A stretch of DNA of 36,824 nucleotides, from assembly GCF_938020365.1 (NCBI RefSeq), contig NZ_CALIIB010000091.1:1-36824 (forward strand), given 5' to 3'. Below the pieces are notes generated by a model. That model was not told the origin of the DNA and did no database searches. It was given only the letters and a program-made list of their open reading frames with translations. Numbering within the stretch: the first letter of the stretch is position 1; each line of letters begins with the position of its first letter. Positions 24,459-31,600 of this stretch are shown here, one piece after another. Source of the stretch: an uncultured Streptococcus sp. GTDB lineage: Bacteria > Bacillota > Bacilli > Lactobacillales > Streptococcaceae. The position numbers and the translations under genes were made by a program.

Positions 24459-24472
24459 ACTTTCCTAGGTAA

Positions 24473-24967
24473 TTACTGAACGACGGTCATTCGCCCTGTA
24501 GCAACGTCATACACTGCCCCTGAGATCTCTACATCATCTGGGATTAGGGGGGATTGGCGGAGAAGCTCCACGTCTTCCCGCACACTTTCCTCCACATCTG
24601 TAAAGGGAAGGAAATCCTGACCGCTAACATCAACGCCCAGCTCTTGATTGAGAAAAGCAGTAAATTCTTTATTTTTGAAAGTTTGTGCGCCACAATCCGT
24701 ATGGTGCAAGACTACAATTTCCCGTGTGCCCATCTGCTGCTGTGAAATAACCAGCGAGCGAATCATGTCCTCTGTCACCCGACCGCCAGCGTTGCGCAAG
24801 ATATGGGCATCTCCCAGCGCCAAGCCCAGAGCCTGGGCCACGTGTAGCCTAGAGTCCATGCAGGTCACGATTGCCACCTTGGTCTTGGGCTTAATCGGCA
24901 GGTGGGAGGTTCCATGCAGGTCCACATAGGCTTGGTTGGCCTTCATAAAATTTTCAAAATAGGACAT
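24473..24967 (-). CDS. Beta-carbonic anhydrase
   Basis: The 164-residue protein has the beta-class zinc site C36, H89 and C92 (CMDSR at 36-40; HHTDCG at 88-93) with the D38-R40 dyad. It interconverts CO2 and bicarbonate in the cytoplasm, feeding carboxylation. The short length fits the small streptococcal enzymes. In pneumococcus it follows radA; here the AIM24-like gene lies between. The ATG at 24967 has AAGGGGAAAG upstream. Confidence 0.92.
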   Translation of the reverse strand: MSYFENFMKANQAYVDLHGTSHLPIKPKTKVAIVTCMDSRLHVAQALGLALGDAHILRNAGGRVTEDMIRSLVISQQQMGTREIVVLHHTDCGAQTFKNKEFTAFLNQELGVDVSGQDFLPFTDVEESVREDVELLRQSPLIPDDVEISGAVYDVATGRMTVVQ

Positions 24968-25014
24968 TCTTTCCCCTTACTAGAATTTATTTGATAGTCA
25001 AACCATTTCCTACC

Positions 25015-25043
25015 ATCTTATCATCTTTTGGATATTTTGTCAG
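25015..25043 (-). promoter_or_regulatory. Promoter of the carbonic anhydrase gene
   Basis: On the minus strand -35 CTGACA (25038-25043), 17-base spacer and -10 TAAGAT (25015-25020), about 50 bases before the ATG. Confidence 0.6.
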
Positions 25044-25100
25044 TTTTCAGATCTAGATAAAGCAAAAATGTACGTTTTTTTATAAAAAATGGAAGAAAAA

Positions 25101-25134
25101 TGCAAAAAAGGTGCGGAAATTCATCCACACCTTT
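25101..25134 (-). terminator. Terminator of the AIM24-like gene
   Basis: On the minus strand AAAGGTGTGGA pairs with TCCGCACCTTT (arms 25124-25134 and 25107-25117, with G-U pairs), followed by TTTTTTGCATTTTT. It starts directly at the stop codon. Confidence 0.82.
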
Positions 25135-25830
25135 CTATGAACCTTTTGCGATATAGCGACTGAGTGAGCCCGCAAAGCTTTGAAGATTGAGACTTTGAAC
25201 ATAGATTTCTCCGGTCCCTCGGAAGGTGTTTACAACTCCTTCTCCCGTTCCGATCGACTGCCAGAAACCATTTTCTAGATGGATATTATAATCCAAAGAC
25301 TGACTCCAAGCTACGACATGAGCATTGTCAATGGTTACTTCTTGGTTATTTAGCTCAATTTTCCTAATCGATCCGTAGGCATTGGCCAAGAGAGTGCCCT
25401 GCCCTTGAGTCGTCATGACGAAGAGGCCACCTTGACCGCCAAATATTGCCTTGCCAACAGACTGGCGCTCCATCGTATAGTAAGCCGTACCGTCCAGAGC
25501 CAGAAAGGCACCGTCATTGAGCCGGTACTGCTTTTCTCCCAGATAAAGTGGAATAACTTGGCCGGGAACTTCTGGTGCTAAAGCTAGGAAACCATTGTCA
25601 GACTGGGCGACAGCTTGGGTGATGAAGGTACTTTCACCCGACACCATGGAACGGCCGACTGCCTTGACAAAGCGTCCCAAACCTGAACCGTTAGCATTGA
25701 GCTGAGTGTTCAAGGTTACATTAGGCGTGTGATAGACCATACTGCCACGCTGGATAAAGACTGTCTCTCCTTGATTGAGGTAGAGGTCAACGAGTGGAAA
25801 TTGCATGTTGCTATCCATAGAAAATTGCAT
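25135..25830 (-). CDS. AIM24-family protein
   Basis: A 231-residue protein of the AIM24/DUF124 family (double-stranded beta-helix fold), with the typical GQGGLFVMTTQGQGTLLANAYG segment and the N-terminal NQGETVFIQRGSMVYHT. The start at 25830 is chosen for its AAGGAGG site; an upstream ATG at 25914 overlaps the radA end and precedes the promoter. Bacterial members have no settled biochemical role. It has its own strong promoter between radA and itself and its own terminator, so it is a single-gene unit set within the radA-carbonic anhydrase neighbourhood. Confidence 0.82.
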   Translation of the reverse strand: MQFSMDSNMQFPLVDLYLNQGETVFIQRGSMVYHTPNVTLNTQLNANGSGLGRFVKAVGRSMVSGESTFITQAVAQSDNGFLALAPEVPGQVIPLYLGEKQYRLNDGAFLALDGTAYYTMERQSVGKAIFGGQGGLFVMTTQGQGTLLANAYGSIRKIELNNQEVTIDNAHVVAWSQSLDYNIHLENGFWQSIGTGEGVVNTFRGTGEIYVQSLNLQSFAGSLSRYIAKGS

Positions 25831-25858
25831 AAGAGTTCCCTCCTTGTTTTTTAAGAAA

Positions 25859-25887
25859 ATTATAGCAATAATAAAATATTTTTGCAA
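25859..25887 (-). promoter_or_regulatory. Strong promoter of the AIM24-like gene
   Basis: On the minus strand TTGCAA (25882-25887), 17-base spacer and extended -10 TGCTATAAT (TATAAT at 25859-25864). Confidence 0.8.
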
Positions 25888-25903
25888 TCTAAAACAAAGA
25901 AAA

Positions 25904-27268
25904 TCATCCAGCAAAGACTTTTTTCAAGACTTCCCCAATTGTTGTCACACCGATGACTTGGATATTGTCTGGCACCTTGAGGCCATTCAGAGAGTTTTTA
26001 GGAGCGTAGACTTTGGTGAAGCCCAGCTTTGCTGCTTCGTTGATACGCTGCTCGATGCGGTTGACCCGACGGATTTCACCTGTCAGGCCGATTTCACCGA
26101 TAAAGCACTCTTGAGGATTGGTCGGCAGATCCTTGTAGCTGGAAGCAATGGCGACCGCGACCGCCAAATCAATGGCTGGTTCATCCAGCTTGACGCCACC
26201 AGCTGATTTGAGATAGGCATCTTGATTTTGCAGGAGGAGCCCTGCCCTCTTTTCCAGAACCGCCATGATGAGGCTGGCTCGGTTAAAGTCCAGTCCAGTC
26301 GTGGTTCGCTTGGCATTGCCGAACATGGTCGGTGTCACCAAAGCTTGCACCTCAGCTAAAATCGGCCGCGTTCCTTCCATGGTCACGACAATGGAAGAGC
26401 CTGTCGCACCATCCAGCCGCTCTTCCAGAAAGACTTGGCTTGGATTGAGCACCTCGACTAGCCCGCCAGATTGCATCTCAAAAATACCGATTTCATTGGT
26501 TGAACCAAAGCGATTTTTAACTGCCCGCAAAATACGGAACGTGTGCTGACGTTCGCCCTCAAAATAAAGCACGGTGTCCACCATATGCTCCAAAGTTCGG
26601 GGGCCAGCTAAAGTCCCTTCCTTGGTCATGTGACCAACGATAAAGGTCGCAATATTATTGGTCTTGGCCAGCTGCATGAGCTCAGCTGTCACCTCTCGAA
26701 CCTGAGAGACAGAACCTTGAACACTGGAAATTTCCGGTGACATCACCGTCTGAATGGAGTCAATAATCAGAAAATCTGGCTTGATTTTCTCAATCTCTGT
26801 GCGGATATTTTGCATATTGGTCTCGGCGTAGAGATAGAATTCACTATCAATATCACCGAGGCGTTCCGCCCGCAGCTTAATCTGCTCAGCTGATTCCTCC
26901 CCGCTGACATAAAGGACGGTGCCCTGATGAGAAAGCTGAGTGGACACCTGCAGAAGCAAGGTAGACTTCCCGATACCAGGATCTCCACCAATCAGAACCA
27001 GACTGCCAGGCACTACGCCACCACCCAGCACACGATTGAACTCGTCCATTTCTGTCTTGGTCCGGTTGACATCAATCGAAGTGACCTCAGCCAGCTTCAT
27101 AGGCCGAGTCTTTTCACCCGTCAAGGAAACACGGGCATGCTTGACTTCTGCAGCCTCTACTTCCTCAACAAAAGAAGACCAAGAACCACAGTTAGGACAG
27201 CGGCCCAGATACTTGGGCGAATGGTATTCACAATTTTGACAGACAAAGGTTGTCTTTTTCTTAGCTAT
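25904..27268 (-). CDS. radA: DNA repair protein RadA (Sms), non-standard start codon
   Basis: RadA is a RecA-like helicase that extends recombination intermediates; in streptococci it also acts in transformation. Seen here: a C4 zinc finger (CQNC at 10-13, CPNC at 24-27), Walker A GGDPGIGKST, the RadA-specific KNRFG motif and a Lon-like C-terminal domain (EPAIDLAVAVAIASS). The first ATG/GTG/TTG in frame is a TTG at 27124, after the zinc finger. The conserved start (AKKKTTFVC) is preceded only by ATC-ATA and, four codons and more upstream, an in-frame TAG. AAGAGG lies 6 bases before the ATA at 27268, which I take as the start (454 residues). It follows the phosphatase stop by 13 bases. Confidence 0.9.
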   Translation of the reverse strand: MAKKKTTFVCQNCEYHSPKYLGRCPNCGSWSSFVEEVEAAEVKHARVSLTGEKTRPMKLAEVTSIDVNRTKTEMDEFNRVLGGGVVPGSLVLIGGDPGIGKSTLLLQVSTQLSHQGTVLYVSGEESAEQIKLRAERLGDIDSEFYLYAETNMQNIRTEIEKIKPDFLIIDSIQTVMSPEISSVQGSVSQVREVTAELMQLAKTNNIATFIVGHMTKEGTLAGPRTLEHMVDTVLYFEGERQHTFRILRAVKNRFGSTNEIGIFEMQSGGLVEVLNPSQVFLEERLDGATGSSIVVTMEGTRPILAEVQALVTPTMFGNAKRTTTGLDFNRASLIMAVLEKRAGLLLQNQDAYLKSAGGVKLDEPAIDLAVAVAIASSYKDLPTNPQECFIGEIGLTGEIRRVNRIEQRINEAAKLGFTKVYAPKNSLNGLKVPDNIQVIGVTTIGEVLKKVFAG

Positions 27269-27281
27269 GATAAACCTCTTT

Positions 27282-27797
27282 CTATATCTCTATCTCACAC
27301 TCAATCACTTGGCAAAAATCAATTTGCTCATTTGGCACAAACTGACGGATCAGCATGCGATGGGCTACAAGGACTACTGTCTGGTAATCTCGATACTTTG
27401 CCATACAGTCTACAAAACGAGCCTTCATCTCCTCAGCCGTCTCATACTGAATAGGACTACTGGGGAGCAAGGCACCATTATTTTCTAAAAACAGGCTTCG
27501 AGCTTTTTCAAAGTTCCCTCTTCCCGTTTGATAAACCTGCCATTCGTGTAGCAAAGGCTCCACTCTCAAAGGAAGGCCAGTGGCACAAGCCACATAAGAT
27601 GCCGTTTCTAAAGCTCGCGTCATTGCAGAAGACACCAGCAAATCAGCTGAACGCAGTAAAGGATGCTGGCAAAGTTCCTGAGCCTGCCGTCTTCCCTGCT
27701 CAGATAAAGGCGCCAAATCCAGACCAAAGCCAGTATAAGAACGCTCCTCTAACTCATGGTAATCAGGCTCACCATGGCGCACAAAAATCACTTTCAT
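27282..27797 (-). CDS. Histidine phosphatase family protein
   Basis: A 171-residue phosphoglycerate-mutase-like protein with the catalytic RHG motif (FVRHGEPDYHE, residues 6-16) and the later VAHRMLIRQF segment supplying the second His. Start MKVIFVRHGE at 27797 lies one base after the dUTPase stop (TGA-G-ATG), which is why the longer frame from 27860 is rejected. It sits between dut and radA as in pneumococcus, where this set belongs to the late competence genes. Substrate unknown. Confidence 0.85.
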   Translation of the reverse strand: MKVIFVRHGEPDYHELEERSYTGFGLDLAPLSEQGRRQAQELCQHPLLRSADLLVSSAMTRALETASYVACATGLPLRVEPLLHEWQVYQTGRGNFEKARSLFLENNGALLPSSPIQYETAEEMKARFVDCMAKYRDYQTVVLVAHRMLIRQFVPNEQIDFCQVIECEIEI

Positions 27798-27798
27798 C

Positions 27799-28242
27799 TC
27801 AATGCCCAGTAGAGCCAAATCCGCCTGTCCGCACACCGTCGGCTTCATCCCCATCCGCAATCAAAAAGGGTGCGAAGACTGCCTGCACAATGCGGTCACC
27901 CACTTCCAGTACAACCTCTTGGTCCGTGATGTTCTGCATCTGAGCAAAGATATGACCTTCATTTCCAGGATTGCCATAGTAGTCGCCGTCGATGACCCCA
28001 ACGGAGTTAATCAAAACCAGGCCTTTTTTACGAGGATTGGACGAGCGGTCATAAAGATAAAGCACCTCGCTTGGCTGCATATAAGCCTTGACACCCGTCG
28101 GAACCAGCTTAATCTCCCCCGGCGCAATGATGGTGCGCTCTGCCACTTTCAAATCATAGCCCGCTGCGTGAGCCGTCTCTCTCTTGGGCAACAAATCGTC
28201 ATTTGGAAAGCTGGAAACCAGCTCGAATCCGCGAATTTTCAT
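27799..28242 (-). CDS. dut: Deoxyuridine triphosphatase (dUTPase)
   Basis: The 147-residue trimeric-type dUTPase shows all five motifs: AAGYDLK (I), DRSSNPRKKG (II), GVIDGDYYGNPGNEG (III), GDRIVQAVFAPF (IV) and RTGGFGSTG (V). It hydrolyses dUTP to dUMP, keeping uracil out of DNA and supplying thymidylate synthesis. It is first of the dut-phosphatase-radA operon. Confidence 0.95.
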   Translation of the reverse strand: MKIRGFELVSSFPNDDLLPKRETAHAAGYDLKVAERTIIAPGEIKLVPTGVKAYMQPSEVLYLYDRSSNPRKKGLVLINSVGVIDGDYYGNPGNEGHIFAQMQNITDQEVVLEVGDRIVQAVFAPFLIADGDEADGVRTGGFGSTGH

Positions 28243-28272
28243 ACAGTTCTCTTTTCTATTTTTGCTGTCCCT

Positions 28273-28301
28273 ATTATACTAAATTCGCAAAAAACAAGCA
28301 A
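28273..28301 (-). promoter_or_regulatory. dut-radA promoter with a ComX-box-like element
   Basis: On the minus strand -35 TTGCTT (28296-28301), 17-base spacer and -10 TATAAT (28273-28278). The spacer contains TGCGAATT (28282-28289), differing at two positions from the streptococcal ComX (cin) box TACGAATA. This operon is a known late competence operon in pneumococcus, so a degenerate cin box is plausible but unproven. Confidence 0.55.
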
Positions 28302-28325
28302 AAGAACCGCCGTTTGGGCGGTTCT
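28290..28325 (-). terminator. Terminator of the NUDIX gene
   Basis: AGAACCGCC (28303-28311) pairs with GGCGGTTCT (28317-28325); on the minus strand TTTTGCTTGTTTTTT follows. Its T-rich tail overlaps the dut promoter. Confidence 0.85.
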
Positions 28326-28327
28326 CC

Positions 28328-28777
28328 TTAGTATAAATCTTTGATGACCTCTCCATCCTCTAAATAGGTAAACTGCTCCGTCAAATCTGACGTGAAAACC
28401 TGATACATTTCCTTAAAGCTCACGGCCAGCGAGTAGCTGTCAAGGTCTTTGCGATCAATCCAGAATACCTCTCCTTCTTCGGATGAGACCAGTTCTCCCT
28501 CAAAACGATTGGTCTTGTAAAGAAAAACGATATAGCGCTCATCTTTTTCAGTATAAAACTGCTTGACACCACACAAGCGAGGCTCATAGATCGTCAGACC
28601 CGTTTCTTCCTTGATTTCCCGTATCACTGATTTGACAAAGGACTCACGATGTTCAACATGGCCACCTGGAAAGCAGAGGCCCGTCCAATCATCATTTACT
28701 TTATTTTGCACTAAAATGCGGTCCCCATCGTAAACCATACACATATTTGTTAAAATAACTCGTTCTGCTCTTGACAT
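28328..28777 (-). CDS. NUDIX hydrolase, MutT/8-oxo-dGTP type
   Basis: The 149-residue protein contains a full Nudix box, GGHVEHRESFVKSVIREIKE plus ETG (about 43-65), fitting Gx5Ex7REUxEExGU. It resembles streptococcal MutT-like 8-oxo-dGTP diphosphatases; the exact nucleotide is not readable from the sequence. The ATG at 28777 follows GGAGGAG. It has its own extended -10 promoter and a terminator. Confidence 0.88.
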   Translation of the reverse strand: MSRAERVILTNMCMVYDGDRILVQNKVNDDWTGLCFPGGHVEHRESFVKSVIREIKEETGLTIYEPRLCGVKQFYTEKDERYIVFLYKTNRFEGELVSSEEGEVFWIDRKDLDSYSLAVSFKEMYQVFTSDLTEQFTYLEDGEVIKDLY

Positions 28778-28824
28778 CTCTGCTCCTCCATCTACCGACC
28801 GATTCGCTCGGCCCGCTGTGACTC

Positions 28825-28833
28825 ATTATAACA
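28825..28833 (-). promoter_or_regulatory. Extended -10 promoter of the NUDIX gene
   Basis: On the minus strand TGTTATAAT lies about 48 bases before the ATG; no clear -35. Confidence 0.6.
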
Positions 28834-28881
28834 TAAAAGTGATTAAATTGATGAAAATCCAGATTTCTCAGCCCTTCCAGC

Positions 28882-28905
28882 AAAAAAACCGCCGATTAGG
28901 CGGTT
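28882..28905 (-). terminator. Terminator downstream of the amidotransferase gene
   Basis: AACCGCC (28887-28893) pairs with GGCGGTT (28899-28905), and seven T follow on the minus strand. It is nearly the same hairpin as the NUDIX terminator 580 bases away. Confidence 0.82.
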
Positions 28906-28922
28906 CTTATAGGGAGATTATT

Positions 28923-28994
28923 ATGAAAAAGAAAAGTTTTAGGATTTCATCAAATAAAGTTAGGAGGTCTTCATTTGATGGTTATATTATATAA
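28923..28994 (+). CDS. Possible 23-residue basic peptide
   Basis: A short frame antisense to the 3' region of the amidotransferase transcript, with GGGAG upstream of the ATG. It encodes a basic peptide (MKKKSFRISSNKVRR then SSFDGYII). Inside it an AGGAGG precedes a second ATG (28978) for a 12-residue frame in another phase. No promoter was found on this strand. Two good ribosome sites in a row are unusual for random sequence, but this may be chance. Confidence 0.25.
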   Translation: MKKKSFRISSNKVRRSSFDGYII

Positions 28995-29031
28995 AGCTTA
29001 TCTTAAAATTAGCTAAAAATAATTTCAGTTT

Positions 29032-29721
29032 TTATAATTCCTGCAAAAGATATTGAAATAGCTCTAAATTACCCTTTTCTTCGTTGATCAAAAACTCTGG
29101 ATGCCACTGAAGGCCTATGATACGACTGCCATCCACAGCCTCAATCGCTTCGATGGTATTGTCCCTTGGGTCAAAGGCTGTCGCTCGGAAATTAGGCGCT
29201 AAGTCCTTGATGCTTTGGCGATGGACAGAATTAATCTGGCTGGCCTGACCAAATAACCGCTCCACAACGCTGCCTTTCTCTGTACGAATGGAGTGCGAAG
29301 TCCCAAATGGTTGCCCCTGCCAGTGATTGTCAATCTGCTGATTAAGCGTGCCACCAAAAGCAACATTGACCAACTGCAGACCACGGCAGATAGCCAAGAC
29401 GGGCTTACCCTGACGAATAGCTTCCTTCAAGAGAGCCAGCTCAAACTCATCGCGAGCCAGATTGTAATCATCGCTATCGATGGCCTTTTCCTCTCCATAA
29501 AACTGCGGATGAACATTTTGACCACCTGATAGGATGAGCTTATCAATGGTTTCTATATAGTCCTTGACCAGACTTTTATCCCCGACAGGAATCACCATCG
29601 GCAGACCGCCGACCAGCTTGATGCTTTCGGCAAATTTGCAGGATACAGATGAATGAATGTTTTTGCCTGCCTGATCCACTGGACAAAGATTAGCCGACAC
29701 TCCAACAATTGTTCTGCACAT
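29032..29721 (-). CDS. Class I glutamine amidotransferase, gamma-glutamyl-GABA hydrolase type
   Basis: A 229-residue protein of the Peptidase_C26/PuuD group: nucleophile Cys in LAICRGLQLVN, catalytic His in GLQWHPEF and partner Glu nearby. Relatives hydrolyse gamma-glutamyl bonds, for example of gamma-glutamyl-GABA; the substrate here is not known. The ATG at 29721 follows AAGGAGG. It is monocistronic with a terminator at 28882-28905. Confidence 0.85.
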   Translation of the reverse strand: MCRTIVGVSANLCPVDQAGKNIHSSVSCKFAESIKLVGGLPMVIPVGDKSLVKDYIETIDKLILSGGQNVHPQFYGEEKAIDSDDYNLARDEFELALLKEAIRQGKPVLAICRGLQLVNVAFGGTLNQQIDNHWQGQPFGTSHSIRTEKGSVVERLFGQASQINSVHRQSIKDLAPNFRATAFDPRDNTIEAIEAVDGSRIIGLQWHPEFLINEEKGNLELFQYLLQEL

Positions 29722-29861
29722 AGATGATCCCTCCTTAACTTGATATAGAATATCTTACCATTCCACCTCTCAGCCGTCCAATAGTATTTTTTTAAGCTGG
29801 CCATAAAAATTTTTTATGTCAAGAACAGTTTTCCACAAAAAGGGATATAGTAGCGACAGAC

Positions 29862-29891
29862 AAGAAAAAATCAGCAGAAGTCCGCTGATTT
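29862..29891 (-). terminator. Terminator of prmA-rsmE
   Basis: AAATCAGC (29868-29875) pairs with GCTGATTT (29884-29891), with TTTTTTCTT following on the minus strand; the arm touches the rsmE stop codon. Confidence 0.85.
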
Positions 29892-30634
29892 CATTTTTCT
29901 AATTCAAGCATGACACTGACTGCGGTCAAGGCATAAAGCGGAGCTGTTTCAGCCCGCAGGATACGTGGGCCTAGACCTGCTGAGACAGCGCCTGCTTGAC
30001 CAAAGGCGGCTATTTCATCTGGCGATAGACCGCCCTCCGGTCCGAAGATAAAGAGCAGTTTGTCTCCCTTAGCCAAACCTTTCACAGCCTCTACCAGAGC
30101 GGCAGCTTCGCCCTCCTTGGCCGCTTCCTCGTAGGCGACGATGATAGTGTCAAACTGAGCCAGCTGAGCCAAAAACTCTGCCTTTTTATCAAAGAGCCGA
30201 ACCACAGGAATCAGATTGCGCTTGCTCTGCTCTGCTGCTCCCTGAGCAATTTTCTCCAGTTTTTCACTCTTTTTAGCTAGTTTTTTGCCATCCCACTTGG
30301 CCACCGACCAGTCAGCTGGAAAGGCCCAGATAGCATTCGCCCCCAACTCTGTTGCCTTCTGGGTGATAAATTCTAACTTATCACCCTTGGGAAAACCAGA
30401 AGCAATAGTCACTTGAACAGGCAGCTCAGTATTGTCCGCCAGCTCCTCCAAAATTTCCAAGCTCTGCTGGCTAGGATCCAATACCCGAGCCAGTCGCTTC
30501 ATGCCATCATCAAAGACCAGTGTGACTTGGTCGCCCTCTTTGAGTCGCATGACTGAAAACATATGTTTGGCCGTGTCCTTATCCGTGACCACCAGAGGGG
30601 ACTGAGGACTTCCTTTTATAAAATACTGCTGCAT
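29891..30634 (-). CDS. rsmE: 16S rRNA (uracil-1498-N3)-methyltransferase RsmE
   Basis: A 247-residue SPOUT methyltransferase with an N-terminal PUA-like domain and the knotted SAM-binding segments FIFGPEGGLSPDEI and LGPRILRAETAPLYAL. It methylates U1498 of 16S rRNA. The ATG follows the prmA stop with no gap (TAGATG), so translation is coupled. Confidence 0.94.
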   Translation of the reverse strand: MQQYFIKGSPQSPLVVTDKDTAKHMFSVMRLKEGDQVTLVFDDGMKRLARVLDPSQQSLEILEELADNTELPVQVTIASGFPKGDKLEFITQKATELGANAIWAFPADWSVAKWDGKKLAKKSEKLEKIAQGAAEQSKRNLIPVVRLFDKKAEFLAQLAQFDTIIVAYEEAAKEGEAAALVEAVKGLAKGDKLLFIFGPEGGLSPDEIAAFGQAGAVSAGLGPRILRAETAPLYALTAVSVMLELEK

Positions 30635-31588
30635 CTAACCACCTATCACGCCTGAAATATCCTGCGTTTTCTTAAAGACACAGGCATTCCATTCGCCCTG
30701 AATCATATGTGTTTCTAGGAAAAATCCTGCCGCTTCTGCTGACTCGCGCACCATTTCCCACTTCTCAGAAATAATCCCACTCATAATCAGATAGCCCTCA
30801 TCCTTGGCCAGACGGTAGGCATCCTCTGTCAGATGGATGAGAATATCGGCCAAGATATTGGCAACAATGACATCCGCCTCAATTTCTACACCTCGGAGAA
30901 GATCACCTGGCGCTACATGAATGTTCTCCATACCAGGGTTGAGCTCAATATTTTCCTGAGCCACGCGCACTGCCACCTCGTCTAAATCATAGGCGTAGAT
31001 GTCCTTGGCGCCCAAGAGAGAGCTGGCAATGGAGAGAACGCCGCTGCCCGTGCCTACATCCAACACCGTTTCTCCGCCCCGTAAGACCTGCTCCAAAGCA
31101 AAGAGGCTCATCTTGGTCGTCGGGTGAGTGCCCGTACCGAAGGCCATACCAGGATCCAGCTTGATGATCTTTTCACCAGCTGTCGCCTCGTACTCCGTCC
31201 ATGATGGCACAATGGTCAAATCATGAGTAATACGAGCTGGCTCAAAGTATTTCTTCCAATTGTCAGCCCAGTCTTCCTCAGCCAGTTCCTGCCGAGTCAG
31301 CTGAATATTGCCCGTCTCCAAGCCGAAGCCATCCAGCTCAGCCAGTCGCTCATTGGCCTTGGCTGCAATAGCCTCTATATCCACCGAATCCGGGTAGTAG
31401 CCGGTAATCCGAACCCGCTCGCTCTGCTCAACTTCTGGAAAAAGCTCACCATACTGGTCGACCTGCCCCAGATAATCTGCGCTGTCATCGATAGCCACCC
31501 CCTGACTGCCCAGCTCAATCAGAATATTCGAGGCCGCTTCCTCCGCCTCACGCTTCACTTCAATCGTTAATTCCTGCCAAGTGTCCAT
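30635..31588 (-). CDS. prmA: Ribosomal protein L11 methyltransferase PrmA
   Basis: A 317-residue protein with an N-terminal substrate-recognition domain and a Rossmann methyltransferase domain (VLDVGTGSGVLSIAS, motif I; VIVANILADILI, motif IV). It methylates L11. The start at 31588 has only a weak GAGAG ribosome site. The AbiH stop lies 12 bases upstream, and no promoter or terminator is visible between them, so expression probably depends on the defence operon or on a promoter inside abiH. Confidence 0.94.
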   Translation of the reverse strand: MDTWQELTIEVKREAEEAASNILIELGSQGVAIDDSADYLGQVDQYGELFPEVEQSERVRITGYYPDSVDIEAIAAKANERLAELDGFGLETGNIQLTRQELAEEDWADNWKKYFEPARITHDLTIVPSWTEYEATAGEKIIKLDPGMAFGTGTHPTTKMSLFALEQVLRGGETVLDVGTGSGVLSIASSLLGAKDIYAYDLDEVAVRVAQENIELNPGMENIHVAPGDLLRGVEIEADVIVANILADILIHLTEDAYRLAKDEGYLIMSGIISEKWEMVRESAEAAGFFLETHMIQGEWNACVFKKTQDISGVIGG

Positions 31589-31600
31589 GTTATTTATCTC

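Noticed and set aside
25831..25914. 28-residue extension of the AIM24-like protein
   Set aside because: It overlaps the radA end and the gene's own promoter; ATG at 25830 has AAGGAGG.
26927..27454. 175-residue plus-strand frame antisense to radA
   Set aside because: Shadow of the radA N-terminal coding sequence with low-complexity translation.
27802..28344. 180-residue plus-strand frame antisense to dut
   Set aside because: Mirror of the conserved dUTPase and its terminator; no ribosome site or recognisable domain.
29592..29804. 70-residue minus-strand frame upstream of the amidotransferase, with a TTGACA before it
   Set aside because: It overlaps the amidotransferase start in another phase and lacks a ribosome site; the TTGACA has no matching -10.
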